Shown here one piece after another: positions 7,808-16,788 of a stretch of DNA of 64,000 nucleotides. Numbering within the stretch: the stretch's first letter is position 1; every line of letters begins with the position of its first letter. Made by a program: the position numbers and the translations under genes. The stretch is taken from assembly GCF_005877885.1 (NCBI RefSeq), contig NZ_VCHY01000007.1, positions 124,001 through 188,000 on the forward strand, written 5' to 3'. The notes beneath the pieces are model-generated. The model was not told the origin of the DNA and searched no databases. It worked only from the letters and a program-made list of their open reading frames with translations. The stretch comes from Labilibacter sediminis. GTDB lineage: Bacteria > Bacteroidota > Bacteroidia > Bacteroidales > Marinilabiliaceae.

Positions 7808-9907
7808 ATGTCGGAGCTATCTACAAAAGAAATCACCTACCTGCCAGGTGTTGGCCCTAAAAAAGCCGATGTCTTAAAAAGTGAATTAAAGATTCAGTCG
7901 TACGAAGATCTTCTCTATCATTTCCCGTACAAATATGTAGATCGTAGCAGAACATTTAAAATCAGAGAAATCAGCAGCACCTCTTCTCACATTCAACTCA
8001 AAGGGAAAGTAGTTGGTTTAAATACTGTAGGACAAGGTAAGTCGCAACGCCTTGTTGCTAAATATGCTGATAATACAGGAGTTATTGAGCTGGTATGGTT
8101 TAAATTCATCAAGCAAATAAAAACCAATCTGGATCCCAATGCGGAATACATTATTTTTGGAAAGCCTTCGAGCTTCAATGGCACATACAACATTGTTCAT
8201 CCGGAAATGGAAAAGGTAGATTTAAACAAGCCTAAAATAGCTTCAGGCCTACAGGCTTTTTATCATACTACCGAAAAAATGAAGAATGCCTATCTGAATT
8301 CAAAAGGAATTCAAAAGATGCAACAAAACATTTTTTTATCCTTTCAGGGCTCCATATCAGAAACACTACCCGCCTATATTGTTCAGCAATATAAGCTTAT
8401 GATACTCGACCAGGCGCTAAGAACAGTTCATTTCCCTGCTGATTCACAAATATTACAAAAAGCCCAGTTTCGCCTAAAGTTTGAAGAGTTATTTTACATT
8501 CAGCTAAGCATCTTAAAACTAAAAAAACAAAGAAGTAAAAGCCTAAAGGGACAGATATTTGCAACGGTAGGCGATTACTTTAATCACTTCTTTTTTAACA
8601 AACTGCCATTTGAACTAACCGGCGCACAAAAAAGGGTGATTAGGGAAATCAGAAATAATGTGGGCTCAGGCCGACAAATGAACAGACTATTACAGGGAGA
8701 TGTAGGCAGCGGCAAAACCATGGTGGCTTTAATGGTCATGCTTATTGCCTTAGACAATAGTTTTCAGGCTTGTTTAATGGCGCCTACCGAAATACTCGCT
8801 TCGCAACATTTTGAATCGATCATGGAGTTGCTTGGTGACATGAATTTAAATGTCAAACTGTTAACGGGCTCCACCAAAAAGAAAGACCGGGAAATTATTC
8901 ATACCGAACTTCAATCAGGTGAATTACAGATTTTAATCGGCACCCATGCCTTGCTCGAAGATGTTGTTCAATTCAAAAACCTGGGCATGGTCATTATCGA
9001 TGAACAGCATCGTTTTGGCGTTGCGCAAAGGGCCAGACTTTGGAAAAAGAACCATATTCCTCCACATGTACTGGTAATGACGGCCACCCCTATCCCACGT
9101 ACGCTTGCCATGACTGTTTATGGCGATTTGGATGTTTCGGTGATTGATGAGCTGCCCCCCGGTAGAAAACCCATAGAAACCAAACATTATTTCCACAACA
9201 GACGCAACAACCTTAATCATTTTATAAAGGCCGAAATTGAAAAGGGCAGACAGGTATATGTAGTATATCCACTGATTGAAGAATCAGAGAAAATGGATTT
9301 CAAAAACCTTGCCGAAGGATTGGAGTATATGCAATCGGCCTTTCCAGAATACAAAACAGCCATGGTTCATGGTAAAATGAAACCGGCCGAAAAAGATGCT
9401 GCCATGCAGACTTTTGCCAGCGGAGAGGCTAAAATTCTGGTGGCCACAACAGTAATTGAAGTTGGCGTTAATGTACCCAATGCTTCTGTGATGGTAATTG
9501 AAAGTGCAGAACGTTTTGGACTATCTCAACTACACCAGTTAAGAGGCAGGGTTGGCAGAGGTGCCGAACAAAGTTTTTGCATATTAATGACCGGCTACAA
9601 AATGTCGGAGGACACCAAAAAGAGAATGAAAATTATGGTGGATTCCAATGATGGTTTTGAAATAGCTGAAGCTGATATGAAACTTCGAGGACCCGGCGAC
9701 ATTGAAGGAACCCAGCAAAGCGGCCTGCCTTTTGAATTAAAAATAGCCAACCTAACACGCGATTCTCAATTGCTTCAACATGCCCGCAACGTAGCCAATG
9801 CCATATTGGATAATGACCCTACTCTCGAAAAACCTGAAAACCAAGTGCTCAATAAGCAACTTACCAAACTGGCAAGACAAAAAATGAATTGGAGCTTAAT
9901 AAGTTAA
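7808..9907 (+). CDS. recG: ATP-dependent DNA helicase RecG
   Basis: RecG reverses stalled replication forks and unwinds branched DNA in the cytoplasm. The 699 residues show the N-terminal wedge/OB domain (opening ITYLPGVGPKKADVL, a helix-hairpin-helix-like start), Walker A GDVGSGKT near 297-304, the DEQH box (IIDEQHRFG near 396-404) and the C-terminal helicase motifs ATTVIEVGVN and QLRGRVGRG. Length is normal. It has its own well-formed promoter and no obvious terminator; the next 470 bp hold repeats rather than a gene. Confidence 0.97.
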   Translation: MSELSTKEITYLPGVGPKKADVLKSELKIQSYEDLLYHFPYKYVDRSRTFKIREISSTSSHIQLKGKVVGLNTVGQGKSQRLVAKYADNTGVIELVWFKFIKQIKTNLDPNAEYIIFGKPSSFNGTYNIVHPEMEKVDLNKPKIASGLQAFYHTTEKMKNAYLNSKGIQKMQQNIFLSFQGSISETLPAYIVQQYKLMILDQALRTVHFPADSQILQKAQFRLKFEELFYIQLSILKLKKQRSKSLKGQIFATVGDYFNHFFFNKLPFELTGAQKRVIREIRNNVGSGRQMNRLLQGDVGSGKTMVALMVMLIALDNSFQACLMAPTEILASQHFESIMELLGDMNLNVKLLTGSTKKKDREIIHTELQSGELQILIGTHALLEDVVQFKNLGMVIIDEQHRFGVAQRARLWKKNHIPPHVLVMTATPIPRTLAMTVYGDLDVSVIDELPPGRKPIETKHYFHNRRNNLNHFIKAEIEKGRQVYVVYPLIEESEKMDFKNLAEGLEYMQSAFPEYKTAMVHGKMKPAEKDAAMQTFASGEAKILVATTVIEVGVNVPNASVMVIESAERFGLSQLHQLRGRVGRGAEQSFCILMTGYKMSEDTKKRMKIMVDSNDGFEIAEADMKLRGPGDIEGTQQSGLPFELKIANLTRDSQLLQHARNVANAILDNDPTLEKPENQVLNKQLTKLARQKMNWSLIS

Positions 9908-9926
9908 TATAGTATAACCACTAATT

Positions 9927-10021
9927 ACACCAATCTACACAAATAATAGAACACATCTACGACAAACTATAAATTGCATAGCAATTTGCATCCGTGTATA
10001 TCCGTGCAATTCGTGATTAAT
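9927..10021. repeat. Left direct repeat flanking the GxxExxY gene
   Basis: About 95 bp that aligns with 10797-10897: both contain CCAATCT, AACACATCT, GACAAAC, an AATTGCA...GCAATT dyad, and the closing words ATCCGTGT and ATTCGTG. The two copies lie in the same orientation on either side of the GxxExxY gene. Alignment was by eye with several small gaps. Confidence 0.6.
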
Positions 10022-10156
10022 CATTTTTTGTATTATATTTTGATATAATATTGCACATCTGTCCTAAATGTTTATGTCGTTTTTATTTAAATGTTTAGAT
10101 AATAGTATTTTGTGATCGTTTGTTTAGGCTGGGGGTTATTTTGCAGTATGCAAGTA

Positions 10157-10321
10157 AACGGCCTCTTTAAAAAATTACTTTTGTTTTGTATAAAGATTTA
10201 GTAAGATCGGGAAGCTGAGAGCTTTGCTCGAAGATCGCCCGGCCGCACTTGATCTTTATGCAAATAAGAAGGTTATTTTTAAAGCAGCCTTGATGTTTTT
10301 TCCTTAGTTTTTGTCATCAAG
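10157..10321. repeat. Long stem-loop element, copy 1
   Basis: Two 41-base arms (10157-10197 and 10252-10292) are imperfect reverse complements (roughly 70% by eye) around a GC-richer 54-base centre. A small dyad CTTGATG/CATCAAG with a T-rich interior follows at 10288-10321. A diverged, inverted relative is at about 62240-62430. No gene is present. The element may be a MITE or a structured RNA. Confidence 0.5.
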
Positions 10322-10413
10322 AACAAAAAGTAAGTCTGGTTTGGGCGACGCACCAATTATTTTGGACAGCTCTGATAATATTGATTAATCAAATACCTAA
10401 ACCTTATCTTATT

Positions 10414-10788
10414 ATGTCTCAATTAATCTTTAGACAAGAATCTTACGCAATTATCGGTGCTGCCATGAAAGTTCATAACGAATTAGGATGTGGATTTATA
10501 GAATCAGTATATCAGGAAGCTTTTGAAATTGAATTAAATCTTCGTCAAATTCCCTTTATTAGAGAAGCTCCACTTCTTATAAATTACCGAGGACAAAGGT
10601 TAAACAAAGAGTTTAGAGTTGATTTTATATGTTACAACAAAATTATTTTAGAACTAAAGGCTGTACAGGAATTTAGTAACATACATCAAGCACAAGTATT
10701 AAACTACCTTAAAGCATCCGACCTATCGCTAGGATTGTTAATCAATTTTGGCAACACAGAATTAGAAACGCAACGATTTGTATATTAA
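10414..10788 (+). CDS. GxxExxY protein (PD-(D/E)XK nuclease-like superfamily)
   Basis: A 124-residue protein with the family-naming motif GFIESVY near 28-34 and a PD-(D/E)XK-like core: Asp in EFRVDFICY and Glu-x-Lys in ILELKAV. The family is common in Bacteroidota and of unproven function; nuclease activity is suggested only by the fold. ATG at 10414 is preferred over an in-frame TTG at 10381, since family members begin a few residues before LIFRQESYAIIGAAM. It sits alone between about 95-bp direct repeats and next to a long stem-loop element, suggesting arrival as a cassette. Confidence 0.85.
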   Translation: MSQLIFRQESYAIIGAAMKVHNELGCGFIESVYQEAFEIELNLRQIPFIREAPLLINYRGQRLNKEFRVDFICYNKIILELKAVQEFSNIHQAQVLNYLKASDLSLGLLINFGNTELETQRFVY

Positions 10789-10796
10789 AACAAACC

Positions 10797-10897
10797 ACCA
10801 ATCTCACTAATCTGCACGAAGAATAAAACACATCTTGACAAACCCAAAATTGCAACGCAATTCTTATTCGTGCGCATCCGTGTTATTCGTGGATGAT
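10797..10897. repeat. Right direct repeat flanking the GxxExxY gene
   Basis: Partner of the left repeat at 9927-10021, starting 9 bases after the GxxExxY stop codon and ending at the TCCGTGTTATTCGTGG region. Confidence 0.6.
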
Positions 10898-11179
10898 ATT
10901 TTAGATTACTCCCTCAAATCTCCTCCTCTCAGTTTACAAGCTTCGTGGAACTCACTTCAATTAAAGAAATATTTCTTTATAACACCCAAACAATCAATAC
11001 ATAACACACACTTTTTACACACCATCTATAAATGTTAAAAAATATTTAGGGCACTTTCTTAAAACTGCCATCTCTACTTTACACTATCTATCAGTGTTTT
11101 GCAATGTGTAAATTACAGTTCTCTTTATTTATACCAAATCCAAATAACTCAAGTCACTTTTCCGTTATGCCATATTAAT
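10898..11179. other. Intergenic stretch without recognised features
   Basis: An AT-rich gap between the GxxExxY cassette and the rnf operon promoter. It holds only a short palindrome (AAAGAAATATTTCTTT at 10964-10979). I see no gene or further repeat. Confidence 0.5.
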
Positions 11180-11188
11180 TACATTTGT
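11180..11188 (+). promoter_or_regulatory. Candidate -7 promoter element of the rseC-rnf operon
   Basis: TACATTTG followed by T matches TAnnTTTGY and lies 22 bases before the rseC start. A TTTT at 11158-11161 is a weak -33 candidate at 18 bp. Confidence 0.55.
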
Positions 11189-11210
11189 TCTGAAAATTCC
11201 AAAAAAAATC

Positions 11211-11639
11211 ATGTCGGAATTCAAATTAATAGAGCATACAGGATATATACAAGAAGTTAATTCAGGTTATGTAAAGGTTTGTATTATACACGAATCTGCA
11301 TGTGCTTCGTGCCATGCCAAAGAAGCCTGTACTGCATCTGATATGAAAGAAAAAATCATAGATGTGAGCTCTATTGGATTTTTCGATTTAGCGGTAGGAC
11401 AAAAAGTAATTATTCAGGGACAAAAATCGTTAGGATTAAAAGCCTCATTTCTGGCATATATCTTACCGTTTATATTGGTATTCATTACCCTCTTTGCCAC
11501 TTATGGTCTAACCCAAAGCGAAGGTATTGCAGGCCTTGTATCACTAGCCATACTTATTCCTTATTTCCTGGTTATTAAACTCTTTACCTCCAAACTGCAA
11601 AAAACCTTTGTGTTTACTATTAAAAAAGTAATAGAATAG
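11211..11639 (+). CDS. rseC: RseC/MucC-family protein (SoxR-reducing system type)
   Basis: A 142-residue inner-membrane protein. The N-terminal soluble part carries clustered cysteines (SACASCHAKEAC near residues 29-40) that may hold an Fe-S cluster, followed by two hydrophobic segments (about 82-100 and 107-122). This is the RseC/MucC layout; in other bacteria the protein takes part in sigma-E control or in SoxR reduction together with Rnf-like (Rsx) proteins. Here it is the first gene of the rnf operon, 16 bp before rnfB, the usual Bacteroidota arrangement, so a role in Rnf assembly or regulation is the likeliest inference. Confidence 0.88.
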   Translation: MSEFKLIEHTGYIQEVNSGYVKVCIIHESACASCHAKEACTASDMKEKIIDVSSIGFFDLAVGQKVIIQGQKSLGLKASFLAYILPFILVFITLFATYGLTQSEGIAGLVSLAILIPYFLVIKLFTSKLQKTFVFTIKKVIE

Positions 11640-11655
11640 ATAAAATCAAAATAAA

Positions 11656-12570
11656 ATGAATGTAGTAGTTATAACTATTTTAACACTTGGAATACTGGGT
11701 ACAGTTGCAGCGCTTGTGCTGTATTTTGTGGCCCAAAAGTTTAAAGTGTTCGAAGACCCAAGAATTGATCAGGTTGAAGAAGCACTCCCTGCCGCGAATT
11801 GCGGAGGTTGTGGTTTTCCTGGTTGTAGAGCCTTTGCAGAGGCGATGGTAAAAAGTGATGATATCTCATCTCTTAATTGTCCGGTAGGTGGCGCTGAAAC
11901 AATGAGTGCTGCTGCCGCCATTTTAGGCAAAGAAGTTTCTGCTGCAGCTCCTCTTATTGCTGTGGTAAAATGCCATGGCACCTGCGAAAACCGTCCAAAA
12001 ACAAACAGCTATGACGGTGCAGGCTCTTGTGCAGTATCAACCTCTTTATATGGAGGAGAAACCGGTTGTTCGCATGGATGCTTAGGCGAAGGAGACTGTG
12101 TTGATGTTTGTACTTTCGATGCCATTTATATGGATGAAAAAACCAGCTTACCTGTTGTAAAAGACAATTGCGTAGCTTGTGGAGCCTGCGTAGATGCCTG
12201 TCCGAAAAACATTATTGAACTTCGTAAAGCAGGACCTAAAGGGCGCAGAATTTTTGTATCATGTATTAATAAAGATAAAGGTGGCGTAGCTAAAAAGGCT
12301 TGTTCTGTAGCCTGTATCGGATGTAAAAAATGCATGAAAGAATGTCCTTTTGATGCCATAACTGTTGAAAACAACCTGGCCTATATCCACGACGACAAAT
12401 GTAAGCTATGTCGTAAATGTGTTGCTGTTTGTCCTACAAACGCCATTCATGAAATAAACTTTCCGCCCAAAAAGGTAAAGCCTGTAGCACCTGCTGCCGC
12501 AGCGAAAAAACCGGAAGCGGTAAAGACTGATAACAATTCATCTTCGGATAATAAAAATAAGGAGGAATAA
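11656..12570 (+). CDS. rnfB: Rnf electron-transport complex subunit B (Fe-S protein)
   Basis: RnfB is the ferredoxin-facing subunit of the membrane Rnf complex, which couples reduced ferredoxin:NAD electron transfer to ion pumping. One N-terminal membrane helix (about 5-27) is followed by the four-Cys domain (Cys49, Cys52, Cys57 and a fourth near 74), then several ferredoxin-like CxxCxxC clusters (CVACGACVDACP, CIGCKKCMKECP, CKLCRKCVAVCP). The C-terminal 35 residues are Ala/Lys/Asn-rich and disordered. The last codons, AAG-GAG-GAA, double as a ribosome-binding site for rnfC, whose GTG begins two bases after this stop. Confidence 0.96.
   Translation: MNVVVITILTLGILGTVAALVLYFVAQKFKVFEDPRIDQVEEALPAANCGGCGFPGCRAFAEAMVKSDDISSLNCPVGGAETMSAAAAILGKEVSAAAPLIAVVKCHGTCENRPKTNSYDGAGSCAVSTSLYGGETGCSHGCLGEGDCVDVCTFDAIYMDEKTSLPVVKDNCVACGACVDACPKNIIELRKAGPKGRRIFVSCINKDKGGVAKKACSVACIGCKKCMKECPFDAITVENNLAYIHDDKCKLCRKCVAVCPTNAIHEINFPPKKVKPVAPAAAAKKPEAVKTDNNSSSDNKNKEE
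12561..12565 (+). promoter_or_regulatory. Shine-Dalgarno sequence of rnfC inside the end of rnfB
   Basis: GGAGG sits 7 bases before the rnfC GTG start and is encoded by the final codons of rnfB. Strong Shine-Dalgarno sites are uncommon in Bacteroidota, and this one supports the GTG start. Confidence 0.7.
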
Positions 12571-12572
12571 AC

Positions 12573-13904
12573 GTGTTAAAGACATTTTCACTTGGAGGAA
12601 TCCATCCTCCGGAAAACAAATTTTCGGCCGGCAAAAACATCGAAACCCTGCCGATTCCTTCACAGGTAGCCATTCCTGTAGCTCAGCATATCGGTGCACC
12701 TGCTGCACCTGTAGTAAAAAAAGGCGATCAGGTAAAAGTAGGAACACTCATTGCTAAATCAGCTGGTTTTGTTTCTGCCAATATTCATTCCCCTGTTTCA
12801 GGTACTGTTTTTAAAATAGATGATATTATTGATGCCAGTGGATATAGAAAACCAGCTATCATCATAAACGTTGAAGGTGATGAATGGGAAGAAAGCATTG
12901 ACAGATCTGCCGATTTAAAGAAAGATATTACTGCAACACCTGAAGAAATCATAAAAAAAGTTGCAGAAGCCGGTATAGTAGGATTGGGTGGAGCTACTTT
13001 TCCATCACATGTTAAGTTATCTGTACCTCCGGGCAAAAATTGCGATATACTTATCCTAAATGCAGTTGAGTGTGAACCATACCTTACTGCCGACCATCAG
13101 TTGATGCTCGAAAAAGGTGATGAGATAATGGTGGGTACGCAAATCTTAATGAAAGCTTTAAAAGTAGACAAAGCTGTTATTGGCATTGAAAACAACAAAC
13201 CGGATGCCATTAAACACCTAAAAGCTTTGGCTGCATCATACCCTGAAATTACAATTGAAGCATTAAAAGTGCAATACCCGCAAGGAGGAGAAAAGCAGCT
13301 GATTGATGCATGTATAAAAAGACAAATACCATCAGGCAAACTCCCTATTGAAGTTGGAGCCGTGGTTCAGAATGTGGGAACAACCTTAGCTGTTTACGAA
13401 GCCGTTCAAAAAAACAAACCTCTTTTTGAGCGTGTAGTAACCATTACAGGTAAATCAGTAGCTAAACCATCTAACTTCTTAACCAGAATTGGAACTCCGC
13501 TTAAGGACCTAATTGAAGCTGCCGGAGGTCTTCCTGAAGATACCGGTAAAATAGTAGGTGGCGGTCCTATGATGGGTAAAGCATTGGTGAGTACCGAAAT
13601 TCCTGTTACAAAGGGAAGCTCTGGTGTTCTTATCATTAAAGATGAAGAAGCCAAACGTAAGAAAATGCAAAACTGTATCAAATGCAGCAAATGTATTTCT
13701 GTCTGCCCAATGGGATTAGAACCATATTTACTAATGACTGTAAGCGACAAGGCAATATGGGACAGAGCCGAAGAAGAAAAAATAATGGATTGTATTGAGT
13801 GTGGTTCATGTAGCTATACCTGTCCTTCAAGCAGACCTCTTTTGGATTATATCCGCTTAGGAAAAGGAAAAGTAGGGCAAATCATGCGTAGTCGCACTAA
13901 ATAA
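12573..13904 (+). CDS. rnfC: Rnf electron-transport complex subunit C
   Basis: A 443-residue peripheral subunit that handles NAD(H) and FMN. It shows the N-terminal barrel-sandwich region, the nucleotide/FMN loop VGLGGATFPSH near 133-143, a SLBB-type region, and two C-terminal 4Fe-4S motifs (CIKCSKCISVCP and CIECGSCSYTCP) followed by the family tail LLDYIRLGK. Length matches RnfC of anaerobes (about 440) and lacks the long Ala-rich extension of enterobacterial RsxC. The start is GTG, supported by a GGAGG seven bases upstream. Confidence 0.97.
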   Translation: MLKTFSLGGIHPPENKFSAGKNIETLPIPSQVAIPVAQHIGAPAAPVVKKGDQVKVGTLIAKSAGFVSANIHSPVSGTVFKIDDIIDASGYRKPAIIINVEGDEWEESIDRSADLKKDITATPEEIIKKVAEAGIVGLGGATFPSHVKLSVPPGKNCDILILNAVECEPYLTADHQLMLEKGDEIMVGTQILMKALKVDKAVIGIENNKPDAIKHLKALAASYPEITIEALKVQYPQGGEKQLIDACIKRQIPSGKLPIEVGAVVQNVGTTLAVYEAVQKNKPLFERVVTITGKSVAKPSNFLTRIGTPLKDLIEAAGGLPEDTGKIVGGGPMMGKALVSTEIPVTKGSSGVLIIKDEEAKRKKMQNCIKCSKCISVCPMGLEPYLLMTVSDKAIWDRAEEEKIMDCIECGSCSYTCPSSRPLLDYIRLGKGKVGQIMRSRTK

Positions 13905-13936
13905 TTAAACTTCAGACTTAGATAAATAAATTAAAT

Positions 13937-14938
13937 ATGAGCACATTAACTATTTCACCGTCACCCCATGTACATAGTGGCGACAGCGTGAAAAAAAATA
14001 TGTACGGCGTGGTCATTGCCATGATACCCGTACTCATAAGTTCAGTTTATAATTTTGGAATTGGTGCATTATCTGTAGTTGCTACTTCTGTATTAGCCTG
14101 TGTATTTTTTGAGTATATCATTCAAAAATACATCCTTAAAGGAGAGTCAACTATTGGCGATGGATCTGCCATTATCACAGGACTTTTACTGGCTTTCAAC
14201 TTACCGGCCGTAATTCCTGTTTGGATAATTGTAATAGGTGCATTGGTAGCCATTGGAATGGGAAAAATGTCGTTTGGTGGTTTGGGTAACAACCCATTTA
14301 ACCCGGCATTACTAGGCAGGGTATTTCTTTTGATTTCTTTCCCTGTACAAATGACTTCCTGGTCGGAACCGGGAAAATTCCCAATGAAATTTACGGATAT
14401 CAATTCCGGAGCTACTCCGCTAGGTGTAATGAAAGAAGCACTTGGAAATGGTCAGACACCTGATCAAATTTTACCTGATTTACCAAGCTACACAGATATG
14501 CTTTGGGGATTTACCTCGGGTAGTGCTGGTGAAATGGCCGGAGCAGCCATTCTTTTAGGTTTGGTATTTATGTTGGTACGTAAAACCATTACCTGGCATA
14601 TTCCTATTGCAGTAATTGCCAGTGTATATGTGTTTGCCGGCATTCTTCACTGGGCAGATGCAGCCGCTTATGCTCCTCCAACTTTCCACATTTTATCGGG
14701 AGGTTTACTTTTAGGTGCAGTATTTATGGCCACAGACTATTCCAGCTCTCCTATGAGTAAAAAGGGAGGAATCATCTTTGGAATAGGCATTGGGGTTATT
14801 ACCATTGCCATTAGAGTATTTGGAGCATATCCCGAAGGAATTTCATTCGCTATTTTAATTATGAATGCCTTTGTTCCTTTAATTGATAAATATATTAAAC
14901 CAAAACGCTTTGGTGAAAAACCAGCAACTGCTAAATAA
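13937..14938 (+). CDS. rnfD: Rnf electron-transport complex subunit D
   Basis: A 333-residue integral membrane subunit with roughly nine or ten hydrophobic segments. The covalent flavin site is visible as SGATPLG near 156-162; in the RnfD/NqrB family FMN is attached to the Thr of this motif through a phosphoester. It probably forms part of the ion path together with RnfE and RnfA. The gene follows rnfC by 32 bp and precedes rnfG by 8 bp in the standard order. Confidence 0.96.
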   Translation: MSTLTISPSPHVHSGDSVKKNMYGVVIAMIPVLISSVYNFGIGALSVVATSVLACVFFEYIIQKYILKGESTIGDGSAIITGLLLAFNLPAVIPVWIIVIGALVAIGMGKMSFGGLGNNPFNPALLGRVFLLISFPVQMTSWSEPGKFPMKFTDINSGATPLGVMKEALGNGQTPDQILPDLPSYTDMLWGFTSGSAGEMAGAAILLGLVFMLVRKTITWHIPIAVIASVYVFAGILHWADAAAYAPPTFHILSGGLLLGAVFMATDYSSSPMSKKGGIIFGIGIGVITIAIRVFGAYPEGISFAILIMNAFVPLIDKYIKPKRFGEKPATAK

Positions 14939-14946
14939 TTTAAAAC

Positions 14947-15537
14947 ATGGCAAAAACGGAATCAACATTAGTAAATATGGTGCTTGCCCTGCTGATTATT
15001 ACAGCTGTTGCAGGCGGCTCGTTGGGTATGGTTTACAAGGTAACTAAAGAACCTATTGCTGCAGCAAAATTGGCCAAGCAACAAAAAGCCATTCAGCAGG
15101 TAGTACCGGGTTTTGACAACAACCCTACTGACGAGATGTATGAACTCACCTCAAAAGAAGGCTTTGCTCTTAAAGTATTCCCTTGTAAAAAAGGAGAAGA
15201 TTTATTGGGTGTAGCTATCTCATCTAAAACAGATAAAGGTTTTAGTGGTGAAATTAAAGTTATGGTGGGTTTAAAACCTGACGGAACCATTATCAACTAT
15301 TCTGTATTAGAGCACAAAGAAACACCAGGTCTGGGATCAAAAATGAACGACTGGTTCAGGGTAGAAAATTCATCTCAAACAGTTTTAGATAAAAACCCAG
15401 CCAGCAACAACTTAACCGTTTCTAAAGATGGTGGTGAAATAGATGCCATTACTGCAGCAACAATTAGCTCCAGAGCTTTTTTAGATGCAATTATGGTAGC
15501 TTACAATACATATAAAACAGAAGGAGGTCAACAATGA
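14947..15537 (+). CDS. rnfG: Rnf electron-transport complex subunit G (FMN-binding)
   Basis: A 196-residue protein with one N-terminal membrane anchor (about 10-29) and an extracytoplasmic FMN-binding domain. The covalent FMN site is TAATISS near 172-178, matching the (S/T)xATxSS motif of RnfG/NqrC. The conserved ETPGLGSKM stretch near 121-129 is also present. Its stop codon overlaps the rnfE start (ATGA), and its last codons contain a complete AAGGAGGT sequence that should drive rnfE translation. Confidence 0.96.
   Translation: MAKTESTLVNMVLALLIITAVAGGSLGMVYKVTKEPIAAAKLAKQQKAIQQVVPGFDNNPTDEMYELTSKEGFALKVFPCKKGEDLLGVAISSKTDKGFSGEIKVMVGLKPDGTIINYSVLEHKETPGLGSKMNDWFRVENSSQTVLDKNPASNNLTVSKDGGEIDAITAATISSRAFLDAIMVAYNTYKTEGGQQ
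15521..15528 (+). promoter_or_regulatory. Full Shine-Dalgarno sequence of rnfE inside the end of rnfG
   Basis: AAGGAGGT, an eight-base match to the anti-Shine-Dalgarno consensus, ends 5 bases before the rnfE ATG. Combined with the ATGA overlap it suggests translational coupling. Confidence 0.75.
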
Positions 15538-16118
15538 ATCAACTAAAGAATTTTTCAAAAGGTTTCTTTAAGGAGAACGCTGTATTTACCTTATTGTTAG
15601 GAATGTGTCCTACGCTGGGAGTGACCTCTTCGGCCATTAACGGTCTGGGAATGGGATTAGCAACCACTTTTGTACTAATCATGAGTAACATTGTGGTTTC
15701 TTTAGTGAAAGATTTAATTCCTGATAAAGTCCGCATCCCTGCTTTTATCGTCATTATCGCATCATTCGTAACTGTGGTCGAACTGGCTATGCAAGCTTAT
15801 CTTCCAGCGTTATTTGAATCTTTGGGGTTATTTATACCACTTATCGTTGTAAACTGTCTTGTACTTGGACGTGCAGAAGCATTTGCTTCAAAAAATGGTT
15901 TTGTATCCTCATTAATCGATGGAGCCGGAATGGGTCTTGGATTTGCGATGGCCTTAACAATGCTTGGTGCAGTCAGAGAGTTTTTAGGAAGTGGTAAAAT
16001 GTTCGACATGGTCATTTTCCCTGAACAATACGGAATGTTGGTATTTGTATTGGCTCCGGGAGCATTTATTGCCCTGGGATATTTAATCGCAGTTATTGAC
16101 AAACTTAAAAAAGCCTAA
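15534..16118 (+). CDS. rnfE: Rnf electron-transport complex subunit E
   Basis: A 194-residue membrane protein with about six transmembrane helices, homologous to RnfA and NqrD. The conserved [18 protein letters not shown] stretch (23-40) and the buried Cys of [13 protein letters not shown] are visible; cysteines at these positions ligate the membrane iron cluster in related complexes. It overlaps rnfG by 4 bp and ends 2 bp before rnfA. Confidence 0.95.
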   Translation: MNQLKNFSKGFFKENAVFTLLLGMCPTLGVTSSAINGLGMGLATTFVLIMSNIVVSLVKDLIPDKVRIPAFIVIIASFVTVVELAMQAYLPALFESLGLFIPLIVVNCLVLGRAEAFASKNGFVSSLIDGAGMGLGFAMALTMLGAVREFLGSGKMFDMVIFPEQYGMLVFVLAPGAFIALGYLIAVIDKLKKA

Positions 16119-16120
16119 AC

Positions 16121-16693
16121 ATGGAATACGTTTTAATATTTATATCGGCCATATTTGTTAATAACATTGTATTGGCTCAGTTCCTTGGAATTTGTCCGTT
16201 CCTTGGTGTATCTAAAAAAATATCTACCGGTATTGGTATGACAGGTGCAGTGACCTTTGTAATGGTCATTGCAACCATAGTAACCTATTTAATTCAAAAA
16301 TTTGTATTAGACGTTTTTAACGTTGGTTATCTGCAAACCATTACATTTATTTTGGTTATTGCCTCATTGGTTCAGTTGGTAGAAATCATCTTAAAAAAGG
16401 TAAGTCCTCCGCTATATCAGGCATTGGGAGTTTTCTTACCACTGATTACCACAAACTGTGCTATTTTAGGTGTGGCTATTATGACCATACAAAAAAAGTT
16501 CGACCTGCTTCAGGCTGTAGCTTTTTCAACTGCCACAGCCATAGGTTTTGGTTTAGCATTAATTTTATTTGCCGGTATCAGAGAGCAACTTGATTTAGTT
16601 GATCTGCCAAAAGGAATGAAAGGAACACCTATTGCCTTATTGGTTGCAGGTATACTTGCACTTGCCTTTATGGGATTTGCCGGATTAGTATAA
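16121..16693 (+). CDS. rnfA: Rnf electron-transport complex subunit A
   Basis: A 190-residue membrane protein with about six helices and inverted symmetry to RnfE. The motifs [18 protein letters not shown] near 12-29 and [11 protein letters not shown] near 107-117 are typical, including the two cysteines expected to bind the intramembrane Fe-S cluster. It is the last gene of the operon; a strong terminator begins 53 bp after the stop. Confidence 0.96.
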   Translation: MEYVLIFISAIFVNNIVLAQFLGICPFLGVSKKISTGIGMTGAVTFVMVIATIVTYLIQKFVLDVFNVGYLQTITFILVIASLVQLVEIILKKVSPPLYQALGVFLPLITTNCAILGVAIMTIQKKFDLLQAVAFSTATAIGFGLALILFAGIREQLDLVDLPKGMKGTPIALLVAGILALAFMGFAGLV

Positions 16694-16746
16694 CAAAAGG
16701 AGTTCGATCTGAAATATAATTTCAGGATTGAAACATATCATAAAAT

Positions 16747-16778
16747 AAAAGCCGTTTTTCGTTTGAGAAACGGCTTTT
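16747..16778 (+). terminator. Intrinsic terminator of the rnf operon
   Basis: Perfect 11-bp arms AAAAGCCGTTT and AAACGGCTTTT around a 10-base loop, followed by GTTTTC. Confidence 0.92.
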
Positions 16779-16788
16779 GTTTTCTACA

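Noticed and set aside
10835-11038. 67-residue reading frame after the GxxExxY gene
   Set aside because: It starts within the right direct repeat, has no family features and no promoter or conserved composition.
12126-12374. Antisense frame inside rnfB
   Set aside because: Arises from the Cys-rich cluster codons on the other strand.
13406-13750. 114-residue antisense frame inside rnfC
   Set aside because: Shadow of a conserved coding sequence.
11211-16693. Na+-translocating NADH:quinone reductase (Nqr) instead of Rnf
   Set aside because: The operon has RnfB and RnfC with ferredoxin clusters and no NqrF; the gene order is that of Rnf.
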